Part shown: one piece after another, positions 22,657 through 33,217 of the stretch | Numbering within the stretch: the first letter of the stretch is position 1 | Layout: each line of letters starts with the position of its first letter | Origin: Pseudo-nitzschia pungens | Lineage: Eukaryota > Bacillariophyta > Bacillariophyceae > Bacillariales > Bacillariaceae | DNA length: 64,000 nt | Direction of reading: 5' to 3' | Assembly (NCBI GenBank): GCA_037355855.1 | Contig: CM074762.1 | Location: 3,038,001-3,102,000 of the forward strand | The notes under the pieces: generated by a model | Databases searched by the model: none | The model's input: the letters and a program-made list of their open reading frames with translations, nothing else | What the model was told of the DNA's origin: nothing | Program-made: the position numbers and the translations under genes

Positions 22657-25384
22657 TTACATTCGGTTTGAGGCGGTAGTATACGTTTCGATGTGTTCCT
22701 CGCGTTGATCTATCAGACCCTTTGCAAGATGGGCGTAGCTCCCGTCGCGGAATCCCGGCAGAGTTTGTAACAAACCAATGGCCGACAAACCGTTTTTGGA
22801 CAGATCATCCCTCTGCCACAAGTTCTGTGATGGGAAATCGTGCCCGCGTGTGTCTTGATTGTGTTCCAACTCTGTTTCTGTCCCATCGTGCATTCCGTGC
22901 CCAAACAGACCTCCCAATCGTCCCCTTCGGAAAATCCGCCGTGTGAAAATCCGCCGTCGTTTTGGTTCATTGCCGGACGTGGATGATTGCTCTTCTTCCT
23001 TTCTCTCCCGTCTCGATTCGGGTATTGGTTCGCCAGGGACATGGAGTTTGGTTCTCAGAATTTGTTGTTCTCGTGGTGTCAAGGACGAGGCACCGTTGCC
23101 GCCTGATCGACGTCCTTCGACTCCTGGAGCAATTTCGTCGTCATCGTCTGAGGACGGGAACATGAGTCGGGCAACTTCCGTTCCGTCGAGGTCCTCTAGG
23201 CCTACAATATCTTTCAATGAATCAAAGGCTGTCATGAAGCCGTCCCGAACGGCTTCGAGCACCGCGTCCTTATCCTGTTCAAGGGTTTCCAGTTCTTTGT
23301 ACCCCTTGGGAACCCGCAGCGGAAATAAGTGAGCCCTTTTCCAGGTCTCTTCGCGCTCTCGAATAGTCCGGTCCAGTTCCGTCGTCCGCGGAACGCCATA
23401 AAGAATCTCCGGAGGAGGGACTAGAATACCATCGTTGCCCCGAAGTCTGGCTTCTTGGAGAAGCATCAAATCCTCCGCGTAGACGTATTGTTGGCCCCCT
23501 TGTTCGAAGTATTCCGCGACACCTTTTTTGACCGTGAGAGTTGAAGTAAAGGGGGGCAATTCCCGTTTCGTAGATCCCAGGTTTGGTCTTGGGAATGTAG
23601 TCTTCCGGTCGGCTAGCCAGCACCAAGACGTGGGTTGCCCCCTCTTCAACGGCCGAACGATAAGGAATCGGTTCGAAGCAAAATGCATCAAAGCACGGTG
23701 TAGGATCGCTGCTGGACAATTCGTTCTTCCGAACGAGGTTGACGGGTGGTCCGGTAGCACCCTGTTTGCGGAACGAACAACAACAAAAGAATTACAAGGG
23801 AAAACCAGCAGTGTCAGCTGATGACGTAAAAATCGAAGCCACACCGCAAGCCCAACAAAGAGAACGCTTCGTGCGACGTACCGGCACTGTCATGGAGGCC
23901 TGGAGGCAAGCAAAGAGTCCCTCCCTCCGCCTGTCGTCCACCCGAACCAAGCGTTCCTCGGGGCAAAAGAAATCTTCGGAACCCCCGAAACACCTGGACT
24001 CCAGCTTTCCCGTGCGGGGATCAACGCACGAGGAGACAACCCGGAGTTTTTGCTTGAGGTCGTTTTCGCGAAAGGTATCCACGTCCAGCGGGCGCAAGCC
24101 GTCGGCATCGCTAAGGATACCGTCAAGCACAAACGAAATGTTCATGCCCGGTGGCGTATCGAACAGACGATCCCTGAGGGTCTTGACCTGTGGCGACGGC
24201 GAACCACCGATCTCCGTGATCGATATCGGCTGCCCAGTCTTCGAACGATTTCTCCTGTTTCCGAGGAGCATGCGCTCCAACCCCATGGAGGCCAGGTTGG
24301 TAACCATGCGCTTTTTGCAAACGAATAGTTCTTTGGACGCTGGTAGGATGTCGACGTAGACGTCCAGGCACACCTGTCGGCTGACAACGTAGGCCCCAAT
24401 GACCGATCCCGCCGAACTCCCGTAAATAGAGTCGATACTGTCCGACAATCCCAGGGCGGTAATGGCGGCGACCATTCCGGCCGAAACACAGCCTCGCATC
24501 CCGCCTCCCTCGATGGCAAGTGCCAGGGTTGCGGTGTCTTCCGGCAAGCGATGCCCGGGAGTTGTCCCATTGACGAAGCGTTCACGGATCAGGTCCCTCA
24601 CGGCGTGATCGAACACCTGGGGAGCAGCCTGGACGGTTTCGATGGGTTCTTCCACTGCCAATGCTTTTGTATGCGTGTTCTCGAGCTGTTTCGTGGTGGA
24701 CTTGCGTTCGACAATAACCGTGTCGGAAAGACTCAGTTGCTGATCCAGGATGGCGTGTCGGAGTTCCTCGACGGTTTCAATCTCGATTGGATCGGGTTTT
24801 TTCTTTCGTGGGTTGGTCTTCGAAAGGGACGATGCGAAATAAGTCACGGTCCGCTGCCGTATGTTCTTGGTCGGCTGCCTCAGTGCTTGACCTCTAGAGA
24901 TTTCTTGCCCAATGGCCCGGATGCGATCTCCGATCTCCGCGGGTCCATGCGTCTCGTCTGTGACTCTGGATTCTGCTTCGGCTTCCGTTGCCTCGTCACT
25001 ACCAACAATTTCCTCGACAACGATCAAGCCATCGCCATCGTTTCGGAAACCTCGTCTCGTGGAGCGCCGGGATATTCTCCTGCGAAGAATCCGCCCAAAG
25101 CTCCTGCGTTTTCGTTCCGAGGGGACGGCTTCCACTTTTGTGGTCGACCGCTCCGAAAGGGCTGATTGGAAGCGAGAATGTTCCGGGACAACTGCCGGAG
25201 AGTCTGTGTTGATTTTCGTTCTCATTGTTGTCGGATGTCGATCCGACAAAGGGAGGCCCGGTCGGAACGCGGAGACGGCGACAAGAGACCACAGGCATCC
25301 CAACACGTAAAGGAAGACAGGACGCGTCCGACTGCTTCTGGTTCGTTGCCCGACGGTTGTGAGAAGTGCTGTTCTCCTTGACAT
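22657..25384 (-). CDS. patatin-like phospholipase, plastid-targeted, with one apparent frameshift
   Basis: Exons 25384-23882 and 23761-22657; donor GTACGT, acceptor CAG, phase 0. The ATG at 25384 gives a basic start, a hydrophobic stretch and VAVSAFRPG, the diatom plastid cleavage type; an ATG at 25462 is also possible. The patatin domain lies about 240-500 with GGGMRG (oxyanion hole), GSSAG (nucleophile Ser) and, after the splice, CFDAFCFEPIPYRSA holding the likely catalytic Asp. A charged, Arg-rich tail ends the protein. Members cleave acyl groups from membrane or storage lipids. At about 23521-23535 the frame must move by +1 within an A6 run, so exon 2 is 1 mod 3 long. Whether this is an assembly error, a pseudogene or recoding is open. 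Confidence 0.8.
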
Positions 25385-25536
25385 GTGGTAACGGTCATTC
25401 GTCGTATTCTTGGCATGGTTGCCATCTGCAGTGTTTGATTGGCGATCCGAAGACGAAATCATCGCGTGCTGTTGATGTTTGCAAGCGTCTTGGAATGTAA
25501 CTGTTGTAGGTAGTAGAAGTATGAGTACTTGTGAAG

Positions 25537-25569
<33 letters not shown>

Positions 25570-27216
25570 TTGGAATAGGTTCTCTGCGGGGAGCTCTTTG
25601 TAACTTCTTCCGAGGAGATAATGGGAAACAGCGAATACTTATGATAACAATGCGGTGACAACTTTCAATCACAAAACGTCAATGAGAATCTCTGTTCTCG
25701 CAAGAGATTCGATCGCTCTGATTGATGCTTCCGTCGGCTCGGAGTTTTGATTCGATTCGAAAGGAAAGTAAGGTTAGAAGGGAAGAGATTCGTTGCTAGA
25801 TTCGTTCGCTGTCAATCCATTCGACACTTGTCGTTCATGGTTTCTGATTGAACTGGTACTGGGCCAGGAACCTGTGACTTAACCATCCATCAGGATGAGA
25901 TGGTTGTTCGTATTCGATTTCAATTCGGATGGGGACTTACCGTACAAACGTCGCCGCTTGTCCCAAAAGTAGATTCTTGTTTTGGGAATTAGGGACCTAC
26001 GGAGAGATACGTAGCCTGTCACACAAACTGACTCACACTCTGAAACAAGGCTTCACATTGCCGATACGGTAATACTAGCTGAACCTCCTTGATCCTTGAC
26101 AGAAACGACTCGCTCATGAAAAAAATCGCGTTCATTGGTTCAGTCATTCGTGGACGGGAGGCGCGGCGCGACGCGATACGCTGTGGGAAATCGTTCGCGG
26201 CATCCATCTCTAAATCGTACGATCTCTCAGCAATCAATCAAAACAGTACGAAGTAATTACCAGTTAAGTTACGTGTAACGGTATCAGGTAAGGTTAATAC
26301 CCGTTCCAACCCAACGATCGGTCGCCGGGTGCCATGACTCCTGACACGACACCCATCGTGGTCATCCGTCACGAAAAACGCGAGTGAATGATTGGGTTAT
26401 CACTTACTTTCCCACGACACCTCAGCAACGGGTTTCGCGCACGCGCGAATCGATCAACTTCCTCCCGCCCAATCGCCTTCGATGATTCGACTGGCAACAC
26501 TTTCGCGCACCGAATCTCCCTATCAACGGATACTACGGTAGTGATGATGATTTTGAGGGAACGCAAGATTTGTACCGTAATTAAACCTTACGGTATCATC
26601 TCGACTAGATCTTAATTAGCCCCGATTGATTGCTGCCGCCCCGTTTGATTGTTCAGAGTGGTCGAGATTGATGATCGATTCTGAAAATAATTATCAAAAG
26701 GATCTTCTTCCCCGCGAAGAAACCTCTCGTTCCTTCGCCATGAACATATGTTGTATGTTGTGAAGTCAAAAGTATGAACCATAGGTAACCTTACGGTGCA
26801 CTGCTAGACGATAGAATTTTGTGTGAGAAGCAAGAAAGAATTCTTTCCGCGAATCATCATCAGTACGAACACAGCTTGTTCCATTCGTGAACAGATTTTG
26901 ATGTCATCGCTGTCAAGTAGTAACAACTAATGGTAATTGGTTACGGAATGTCGAATGATGAATGAATGAATGAATCAATCTCAAACTACGAAGTAGATTT
27001 CTATTGCGGTTTCTGTGACGACGAGTCTTGTTTCTTTTCGTGAGTGGATCGGATGTCGTGCACGATGCACGACGGAGGGAGTTCTTTCTCGGAAACGACA
27101 AGATGGAACTGGTATCGATCGACACTCCTAATCAATCAATCAATCTGTTCTGCTGCGAGTCGGTCCACCAAGTCTAGCTGCTCGCAGTGGTAGAATGTAA
27201 AAAAAAAACAGAAACA
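25385..27216. other. 1.8-kb spacer
   Basis: Divergent promoters probably lie here. A (GA)n run is at about 25537-25564. GTAC/TTACC words occur at 26250-26310 and 26570-26600. No gene is supported. Confidence 0.55.
25537..25564. repeat. (GA)n microsatellite
   Basis: About fourteen GA units in the 5' leader of the patatin-like gene. Confidence 0.9.
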
Positions 27217-28947
27217 ATGTTGTTTGCTCCACGATCCTCTCCCGCTGTCGCCTCCCGATTCCTTCGGACTCTGAATTCGGGCCGGAGACGATGTCTCTTG
27301 TTCCCGAAAACACATACGAACAGCGGAACCGCACCACGGTTCTCGACGCTTGCCGATCACGATGACTATCGGTTTCCGCACCAACCCCTTCCCATCACCG
27401 AATCACTCACCGAAGACGAGCTTCTGACGCGCGAGGCCGCCCAAACCTGGGCGAGAGAAGTCCTCGCTCCCAAGGTCCGTTCGATGGACGAGGAAGCCCG
27501 CATCGATCCTTCCATCCTGCGGGATTTGTTCGACCAGGGGTTCATGGGAATGGAAATCCCCGAAGACCTGGGCGGATCGGGCCTGTCCTTCACGGCTGCC
27601 TGCCTGGCCATCGAAGAACTGGCCCGGGTCGATCCCTCCGTGGCGGTGGTTGCGGACATCCAAAACACCCTGATCAACAACGCCATTCGCTTCTGGGCTT
27701 CGCCGCAGCTCCGGGAAAAGTGGCTTCCCCTGCTGGCCTCGGGCCGATGCCTCTCGGCCTTTTGCCTCAGCGAGGCGAACGCGGGATCGGACGCCTTTTC
27801 CATGACCACGACCGCCACCGCTTCCGCCGACGGATCGTGCTACACGCTCCGGGGAAACAAGCTCTGGATTTCCAACGCGAGGGAAGCCCGGCTCTTGCTG
27901 GTCTTTGCCACGGTCGATCCCTCCGCCGGGTACAAGGGCATCACGGCCTTTTTGGTGGACCGGGACGAGTACGACAGCGGCGACGCCAGCAACGGGACCA
28001 TCACCGTGGGTCCCTCGGAACACAAGCTGGGATTGCGGGCCAGTTCGACCTGCCCGGTGCACTTTGACGACGTCCGGGTTTCGGCGGAGAACGTGGTGGG
28101 AACCGTCGGAGAGGGATACAAGTACTGCATCGAGATTCTCAACGAGGGACGGATCGGCATTGCGGCACAGCAGCTGGGAATCGCCAAGGCCTGTCTCTAC
28201 GACATTGCCCTTCCGTACACGATGGAGCGGCACCAGTTCGGAAAGCCCGTGGCCGAGTTCCAGGGAATGGAACACCAGTACGCGCAGATCGCCACCGAGA
28301 TCCACGCCGCGGAGCTTCTCACGTACAACGCCTGCCGCTGGAAGGAACTCCACGCCGGCGGTGGCAGCAGCGGCAGCAGCAGCAACGCCGACGTTTCGTT
28401 TGTCAAACAGGCCAGCATGGCCAAGCTCTATTGCAGCCAGGTGGCGGAAAAGACCGCCAGCAAGACCATCGAGTGGCTGGGGGGAATCGGTTTCACCAAG
28501 GACCTCGCGGCCGAAAAGTTTTACCGGGATTGCAAGGTCGGGTCCATCTACGAGGGAACGAGCAACATGCAGCTGCAGACGATCGCCAGGTTGCTGCGGG
28601 CGGAGAGCGCCCGCAAGCGAGTGAGGATCGAAACGCAACGCAACGGAACGCAACGCAACGAAAGAAAACAACAGGCGGGAAATGGTGTTTGGGGGTTTTG
28701 GCCGGTTTGCTGCCAACGAACCGAATCCGGAGCTCGAACGAAAGCAGGGAGTGCAACCAAACGCATTGCCACTCACATCGATGTTGAGTCGGAATTCGCT
28801 GGACAAATTTTAAGTACAGTCTGCATATACTACGGTATGCTTGTAGTTACGTGCAGTTGCTCTGCCATTGTACTTATCTCCATAATTTGGGTAGGAAGAA
28901 CTGGCATTCGCGATGCATGCGATATTTGTGTTACGCAGTACTTGTAG
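27217..28947 (+). CDS. mitochondrial acyl-CoA dehydrogenase, short/branched-chain type
   Basis: The ATG at 27217 starts a basic, Ser/Arg-rich presequence (MLFAPRSSPAVASRFLRTL), so mitochondrial import is likely. The ACAD fold follows: N-terminal helices from 60, the FAD-binding stretch CLSEANAGSDAF near 190, KLWISNA, the beta domain, then EGRIGIAAQQLGIAK and RHQFGKPV. The catalytic-base region ends with WLGGIGFTKDLAAEKFYRD and IYEGTSNMQLQTIARLL near 460. This order matches ACADSB/ACADS enzymes, which oxidise 2-methylbutyryl- or butyryl-CoA and pass electrons to ETF. Known members stop soon after IARLL. Here the frame runs about 110 residues further through CAACG repeats, which is unlikely to be native. 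A GTGAGG donor at about 28620 or a stop in the +1 frame at 28622 may mark the true end. Confidence 0.88.
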   Translation: MLFAPRSSPAVASRFLRTLNSGRRRCLLFPKTHTNSGTAPRFSTLADHDDYRFPHQPLPITESLTEDELLTREAAQTWAREVLAPKVRSMDEEARIDPSILRDLFDQGFMGMEIPEDLGGSGLSFTAACLAIEELARVDPSVAVVADIQNTLINNAIRFWASPQLREKWLPLLASGRCLSAFCLSEANAGSDAFSMTTTATASADGSCYTLRGNKLWISNAREARLLLVFATVDPSAGYKGITAFLVDRDEYDSGDASNGTITVGPSEHKLGLRASSTCPVHFDDVRVSAENVVGTVGEGYKYCIEILNEGRIGIAAQQLGIAKACLYDIALPYTMERHQFGKPVAEFQGMEHQYAQIATEIHAAELLTYNACRWKELHAGGGSSGSSSNADVSFVKQASMAKLYCSQVAEKTASKTIEWLGGIGFTKDLAAEKFYRDCKVGSIYEGTSNMQLQTIARLLRAESARKRVRIETQRNGTQRNERKQQAGNGVWGFWPVCCQRTESGARTKAGSATKRIATHIDVESEFAGQILSTVCIYYGMLVVTCSCSAIVLISIIWVGRTGIRDACDICVTQYL

Positions 28948-29412
28948 TTGGATGCATGCGGTTTGTTGTTAAAAAATTAACAACCACAGACTTCGTGTAA
29001 CTTAGTTTGCAGTCGTACTATCAAAACACGGTTCCCATTTCATTGCTCATGAAGAACATTGTATAACTACTTCGTGCTTCGAATTACGGAAGGCTGGTAA
29101 TAGCGGTGCATGTCGATACCAATTTATGTTTCGCTTACCGTTATACGTAGTGCCGCGCCCGGCCACGGGTCGGTGTTTGGGAGATCATTCCATCCTTTTG
29201 CACCCTCTCGCTTTGCGACTGCTCAGTCGCCAGACAACTCGTACGGTACATCAGCTGAAACAAGAATTCTGTTGTCCAGTCGCAACAAGACAATCACCGA
29301 TGGCAACGCAATGTGGATCAGTGTAACATCAATGCTACTACTATTGATTATTCGGTACCGGCACGGTTCTCCGCAGAGTCCGCGCGGTGGGTTTTTCGTG
29401 CGTTTCGTTTTG
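28948..29412. other. spacer
   Basis: AT-richer DNA between the ends of two convergent genes. Nothing recognised. Confidence 0.5.
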
Positions 29413-30514
29413 TCAGGCGTTCCACGCGTCGAGCAGGTTGGCCCCGCCCCGTTCCGCGGCCTCCTGGGCACCGACATCGAGGGGCCTCCACTCGTCTCGC
29501 CGCGGGTCCCACAGTTCCGCTCGGTATCCCTCGAGGGGTTGGTTTCGGTCGGTCATGTTGACGGCGACGACCCAATCGTCGACCGCCCGCTTCAGCGCCC
29601 GCTTGGCGGAATCGTGGGCGCCGGGCGATTCGTCGATGGTGGTGGTGGTGGTGCTCGAGGCTGGTGCTGCCTGCCGCCGCCGTGAGATGGACGCAAATCG
29701 CGTAGATCCAGACCATCATGGCGTCGCTCGCGTTTGCATTGTCCTCGTCGTTGGCCAGCGCCTTTTGCAGGACCACCTTGACGGGATGGGCCGCGCTAAC
29801 GGCCGAGAGCCAATCCATTCGTCCGTCTTCCAGCGTCTTCCAGATGGATTCCAGGTCCGATCCCACCGTTTCCGCGATCCGAAACAGGGCCTCCAGGAGT
29901 TCTTTCCAATAGCGTCGGCGCGGTTCGGTGTTCGTCTTCGCAGGTGCATCGGCAGCTTCCTCGGACGAGGCGGCATCCTTCTCCTCCTCCTCTTCTTCCC
30001 CGGGGTTGGATTCCTTGGTTTTGTTCTCACTGCTAGCATCGCGGCTGTTGTTTTCGTCGGCATCGGCATCACCATTGCCATCGTCGTCATCGCAGGCTCG
30101 GGCCGCCAAAACCATTTCTTCAAAGGACATGGACAGCATTCCCTGGTTTCCCCCCTCTACGATTCCCGTGTCGCATCCACCGCCATTGCCATTGACACCG
30201 CCACCGGCGCTCCCGAACCTGCGCCCGAGCAGCACCACCAACATCCTCTTGTACTCGTCGGGGCAGAGATCCTTGGCCATGCCCAGATAAAACCCGTCTC
30301 TCACGACGCGCAATTCTTCCAGGTTGGAACACCGGGAGAATCCCGCCAGCGTCGACCGCTGCTTGTCAAAGGCCCGGACAAAGGCGTCGGTCAGCAGTTG
30401 CTCTTGACGCTGTGGATCGTCGCTCCGAATGCGGCAGGTGGTCTCTGCCTCGTTGCCGTTCCCGGTGTTGGCACCGTCTCCGACGGGCCCGGATGTAGCT
30501 TTCGGCTTTGCCAT
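29413..30514 (-). CDS. unknown acidic protein with one apparent frameshift
   Basis: Not recognised. The ATG at 30514 begins MAKPKATSGPVG. The N-terminal 150 residues include two helical stretches (QLLTDAFVRAFDKQ and CPDEYKRMLVVLLGRRFG), then an Asp/Glu/Asn-rich linker, then a helix region with RYWKELLEALFRIAETVG. After about residue 285 the plus-one frame is the sensible one, giving SAKRALKRAVDDWVVAVNM, then LEGYRAELWDPRRDEWRPL, ending LLDAWNA with TGA at 29413-29415. The original frame there yields an Arg-rich, non-protein-like run. The total span is 1 mod 3, so one extra base is implied near 29640-29680. GC-rich coding. Function unknown. Confidence 0.55.
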
Positions 30515-31477
30515 GGCTGTGGAGGGATCACAGAATTTTCGGTGGTTGCAACAGTGGTGTTGGAGTTGTTCTTGATCTTGATCTTGATCTTGTCCTTGTC
30601 CTTGTCCTTGTCCTTGTCCTTGTCCTTGTCCTTGTCCTTGTCCTTGTTTCGATTCTTTCCACAATACTGTATCCCCTTCGTTTCAACTGTCTTTCATTGC
30701 GCTATTCGCAATATTATAATTATTTCTGTTAAGAAATGCCGCCTCACGCCATTTCGTGCTCGTCGATGATCGGTACCGTATGAGAGATGGAGCATTTTTT
30801 GTTGTTGGATTTCTTGGATGAATTAATTAAAACCTTACTCGTACTTCGTATTTTTTTCTGTCGAAGATGGAGAATGAAATTCAGGACGGCGTGACAGACA
30901 AAATGAATACAAGTAATTACGACATTTCGACTCATTCGATGTAAGGTACACACCCACCGTTACGGAGTAAGGTTTACAGTAAGGTTAAGCTTATCATTTT
31001 TTGTACATTACGTTTCAGTGTTCTCACCCAAAAAAACTCAACGAAGTACGTCTACTTCTTACGTGGGTGTTCTGTACGCTGTACGTTGACGTAAATCTTA
31101 CGTAGAAAAGTCACGAAGTAATTCGTATCTTTTATCTTTGTTGTTGAAAGTATGATACCGTTACGGTAGGTACGATCGTACGGTACCAAAGAAAACCTCG
31201 GCTCGCTTGCTTAGCCACGGTTGTCGGAACGATGTTCAGTTAGTAAATCAAGGAGGAATAAATCTCAATGTACAGCGTTCCATTACAGAGGATGGATTCA
31301 TTCGCATTCGATATAACTCCAAGCTTTCGTTCGTTCATTCGTTCGTTCATTGTATTCTTCAATCACAAAGAGGCCCCAGACGCGTCGTTCTTTCTTCCTC
31401 CACCCAGCCCTGTCTCAAAGATCCACACTCTTGTTGCCGTCGGTATCCATCCATCGATCCATCCAGCGTCCTTAACC
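30515..31477. other. spacer with hexanucleotide repeat and GTAC words
   Basis: The first part holds the GGACAA array (minus-strand sense). From 30770 to 31190 it is dense in GTAC, TTACG and CGTA words. It contains the presumed divergent promoters of the unknown acidic gene and the BTB gene. Confidence 0.55.
30572..30648. repeat. (TTGATC)n and (TTGTCC)n hexamer array
   Basis: Three or so TTGATC units pass into about ten TTGTCC units. On the minus strand the array could be read as alternating Gly-Gln, but the frame there opens only at TTG, so I take it as 5' leader. Confidence 0.85.
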
Positions 31478-32040
31478 ATGAGCACCGATCATTCTGCTAC
31501 CGTCCGATTTGACGTGGGAGGGACCGTCTACAGGGTCTCTCGTTCGCTCCTCGAACTCTTTCCCGACACGATGCTCTCCCGCATGGTATCCGACCTCTGG
31601 CAGGCGACCGACACAGACGGGGACCACCAAAAGGAGGACCGCCCATCTTTATTGACAGGAATGGAGACCACTTCCAGTACGTTTTGGACTACATGAGAGA
31701 CGGCGGAAAAGTGTCCTTGCCGCTTACCGTCTCGAAAGACGGACTCCTGAAGGATCTCGAGTACTATGGGTTTCAAAACGTGAAGCCCGGAGGCATTTCG
31801 GAGCCACCAATGAATTCGATGAGTGTACTGATGACGATGAGTGTACTGATGGAACGAAAATTGTCCCAAGTGAACGGAGAAGTGTCCCAAGTGAAAGGAA
31901 AACTGCACCAAGTGAAAGGAAAACTGTGGCAAGTGACATCACTAGTGAAACGGAAAACATCAGAGCTTCCTCGGATTAGAAAACTGATCCAAATGGTGCG
32001 GAATGAGATTGACGACCTTTCGTTAAAAATGAGTAGATGA
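31478..32040 (+). CDS. BTB/T1-domain (KCTD-like) protein with frame discontinuity
   Basis: The ATG at 31478 starts MSTDHSATVRFDVGGTVYRV, the opening of the potassium-channel-tetramerisation type BTB fold: VRFDVGGT, then RSLLELFPDTMLSRMV. The second half of the same domain, IFIDRNGDHFQYVLDYMRDG and LLKDLEYYGFQNV, lies in another frame starting before 31650. The change occurs in 31615-31645, around CCAAAAGGAGG, and the span is 2 mod 3. The tail is a coiled coil built from three and a half 7-residue repeats (21-nt units at 31870, 31891, 31912 and 31933). KCTD-like proteins oligomerise and often recruit substrates to cullin-3 ligases. No intron of useful size fits, so an indel or recoding is implied. 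Confidence 0.65.
31870..31936 (+). repeat. 21-bp tandem repeat encoding heptads
   Basis: Units begin with GTGAA at 31870, 31891 and 31912, with a partial at 31933. Each encodes a V-x-G-x-[LV]-x-Q type heptad of a coiled coil. Confidence 0.85.
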
Positions 32041-32257
32041 GGATTGTATTAAAAGTGATTATTTGTTTAGATAGAGTATTGAACAATGAATTTTTAACCA
32101 AAATATTTTCTCTATTAATTTATTTATTCTATTCTTTTTTTAATATCATATTCATTTCCGAGGCGCACCCTTTCGTGTTTTTCGTCTGCGGTATCTTTCG
32201 AGTGGCACAGTTTTGCCAGGAATTATTGACCAACTGTTACCTCTCGGGGCATTCAAG

Positions 32258-33217
32258 TTATTCAGCTTTCTCAGTTACCGCAGCATCTCCTTGGCTCGAA
32301 ACACTCGAGAACAAAATGAACCAAAAGAAACTGATGGATGCCATGAACGCTACACGCAAGTGGTCAGGAACGACCGAAAAAGAAACACTATGAGCTGGAA
32401 ACCATATTGCCCAATATTTCAGCAAGAGGTTGTTGTCCTTGACGTCCGCTAGGTACTTTTCCAAACCCTCTTGGAATATTCCTGCAGAATCTGCGTTCTG
32501 GACGTTCGAACTGTCTCCAACACAGGATTTGGAAGCCCTGTATATCCATGCCTTAATGAAATAGGCTGGAGGCAGCCACATCAAGGGCGCCACTATGAGG
32601 TTGTCGAAGAAGACCTCTTCGACAATGATCTCCCAAGTCTTTTCGTTCCCGAACACGATTGGAAAGACCATATTGTATTCCACGTGAGACATGAGTCCAA
32701 CAAAGATCCCACCATACAAGACGTAGGCAAGATTCCGACTTGCTTCCCAGCCAATTCCCAAATCAAACGTTTGCTGGAGTTTCTTTCGCCAACCCTCGCG
32801 TGACAACGGTGGCGAAGAAATCGATACGGCTGAAGTTGGCAAAAAAGACTCTCGGTGCATTTGTTGTTGCTGCTGCTGCTCCTCTTCCTTCTTCTTTTGC
32901 ACTTCAATTTGGGGTTTGACTTGCGCAATTGTATCAGCAACGGATGCTTTTACTCCGCATGTAAGGACAGCTGATTGAAGTGGGAAATTTTGATAAAAGT
33001 CCGATACTTGATCCAAGGACATGTAATGAAGCGGCATGCCTAAAGAAGCAATTCCAGCGTCTGCAGAAGGAAATTTTGTAACGAAGGCTAACGTTCCGGT
33101 GGGCATCGTGGCACCAACAAATGCCATTGTAACAACTGCTGCCATCATCTTCATACCGGTACCGGAGCTCCGTATTCTCGATTTTGACAACGACTGAGAT
33201 CGGGACTTTGTAGTCAT
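32258..33217 (-). CDS. Mpv17/PMP22-family membrane protein
   Basis: Single exon, 319 residues, ATG at 33217. About 21 basic residues precede a hydrophobic segment ending GTLAFVTKFPS, the diatom signal-peptide-plus-plastid motif (an ATG at residue 22 would give a tighter signal peptide). The Mpv17 body runs from about 75 to 310: YQNFPLQSAVLTCGVKASVADTIAQ, then RNLAYVLYGGIFVGLMSHVEY, then DNLIVAPLMWLPPAYF and KYWAIWFPAHSVSFSVVP. A Lys/Glu/Gln-rich insert near 105-120 is unusual. Family members are four-helix channel-like proteins of mitochondria, peroxisomes or plastids. The targeting motif suggests a plastid membrane here. Confidence 0.87.
   Translation of the reverse strand: MTTKSRSQSLSKSRIRSSGTGMKMMAAVVTMAFVGATMPTGTLAFVTKFPSADAGIASLGMPLHYMSLDQVSDFYQNFPLQSAVLTCGVKASVADTIAQVKPQIEVQKKKEEEQQQQQQMHRESFLPTSAVSISSPPLSREGWRKKLQQTFDLGIGWEASRNLAYVLYGGIFVGLMSHVEYNMVFPIVFGNEKTWEIIVEEVFFDNLIVAPLMWLPPAYFIKAWIYRASKSCVGDSSNVQNADSAGIFQEGLEKYLADVKDNNLLLKYWAIWFPAHSVSFSVVPDHLRVAFMASISFFWFILFSSVSSQGDAAVTEKAE

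Noticed and set aside
30514..30664. Gly-Gln repeat as N-terminus of the unknown acidic protein
   Set aside because: There is no ATG before the repeat in this frame (it opens at TTG); the ATG at 30514 follows it.
29387..30769. 460-codon plus-strand frame ending in Leu-Ser repeats
   Set aside because: Its tail is the TTGTCC hexamer array read in frame; the minus strand gives the better protein.
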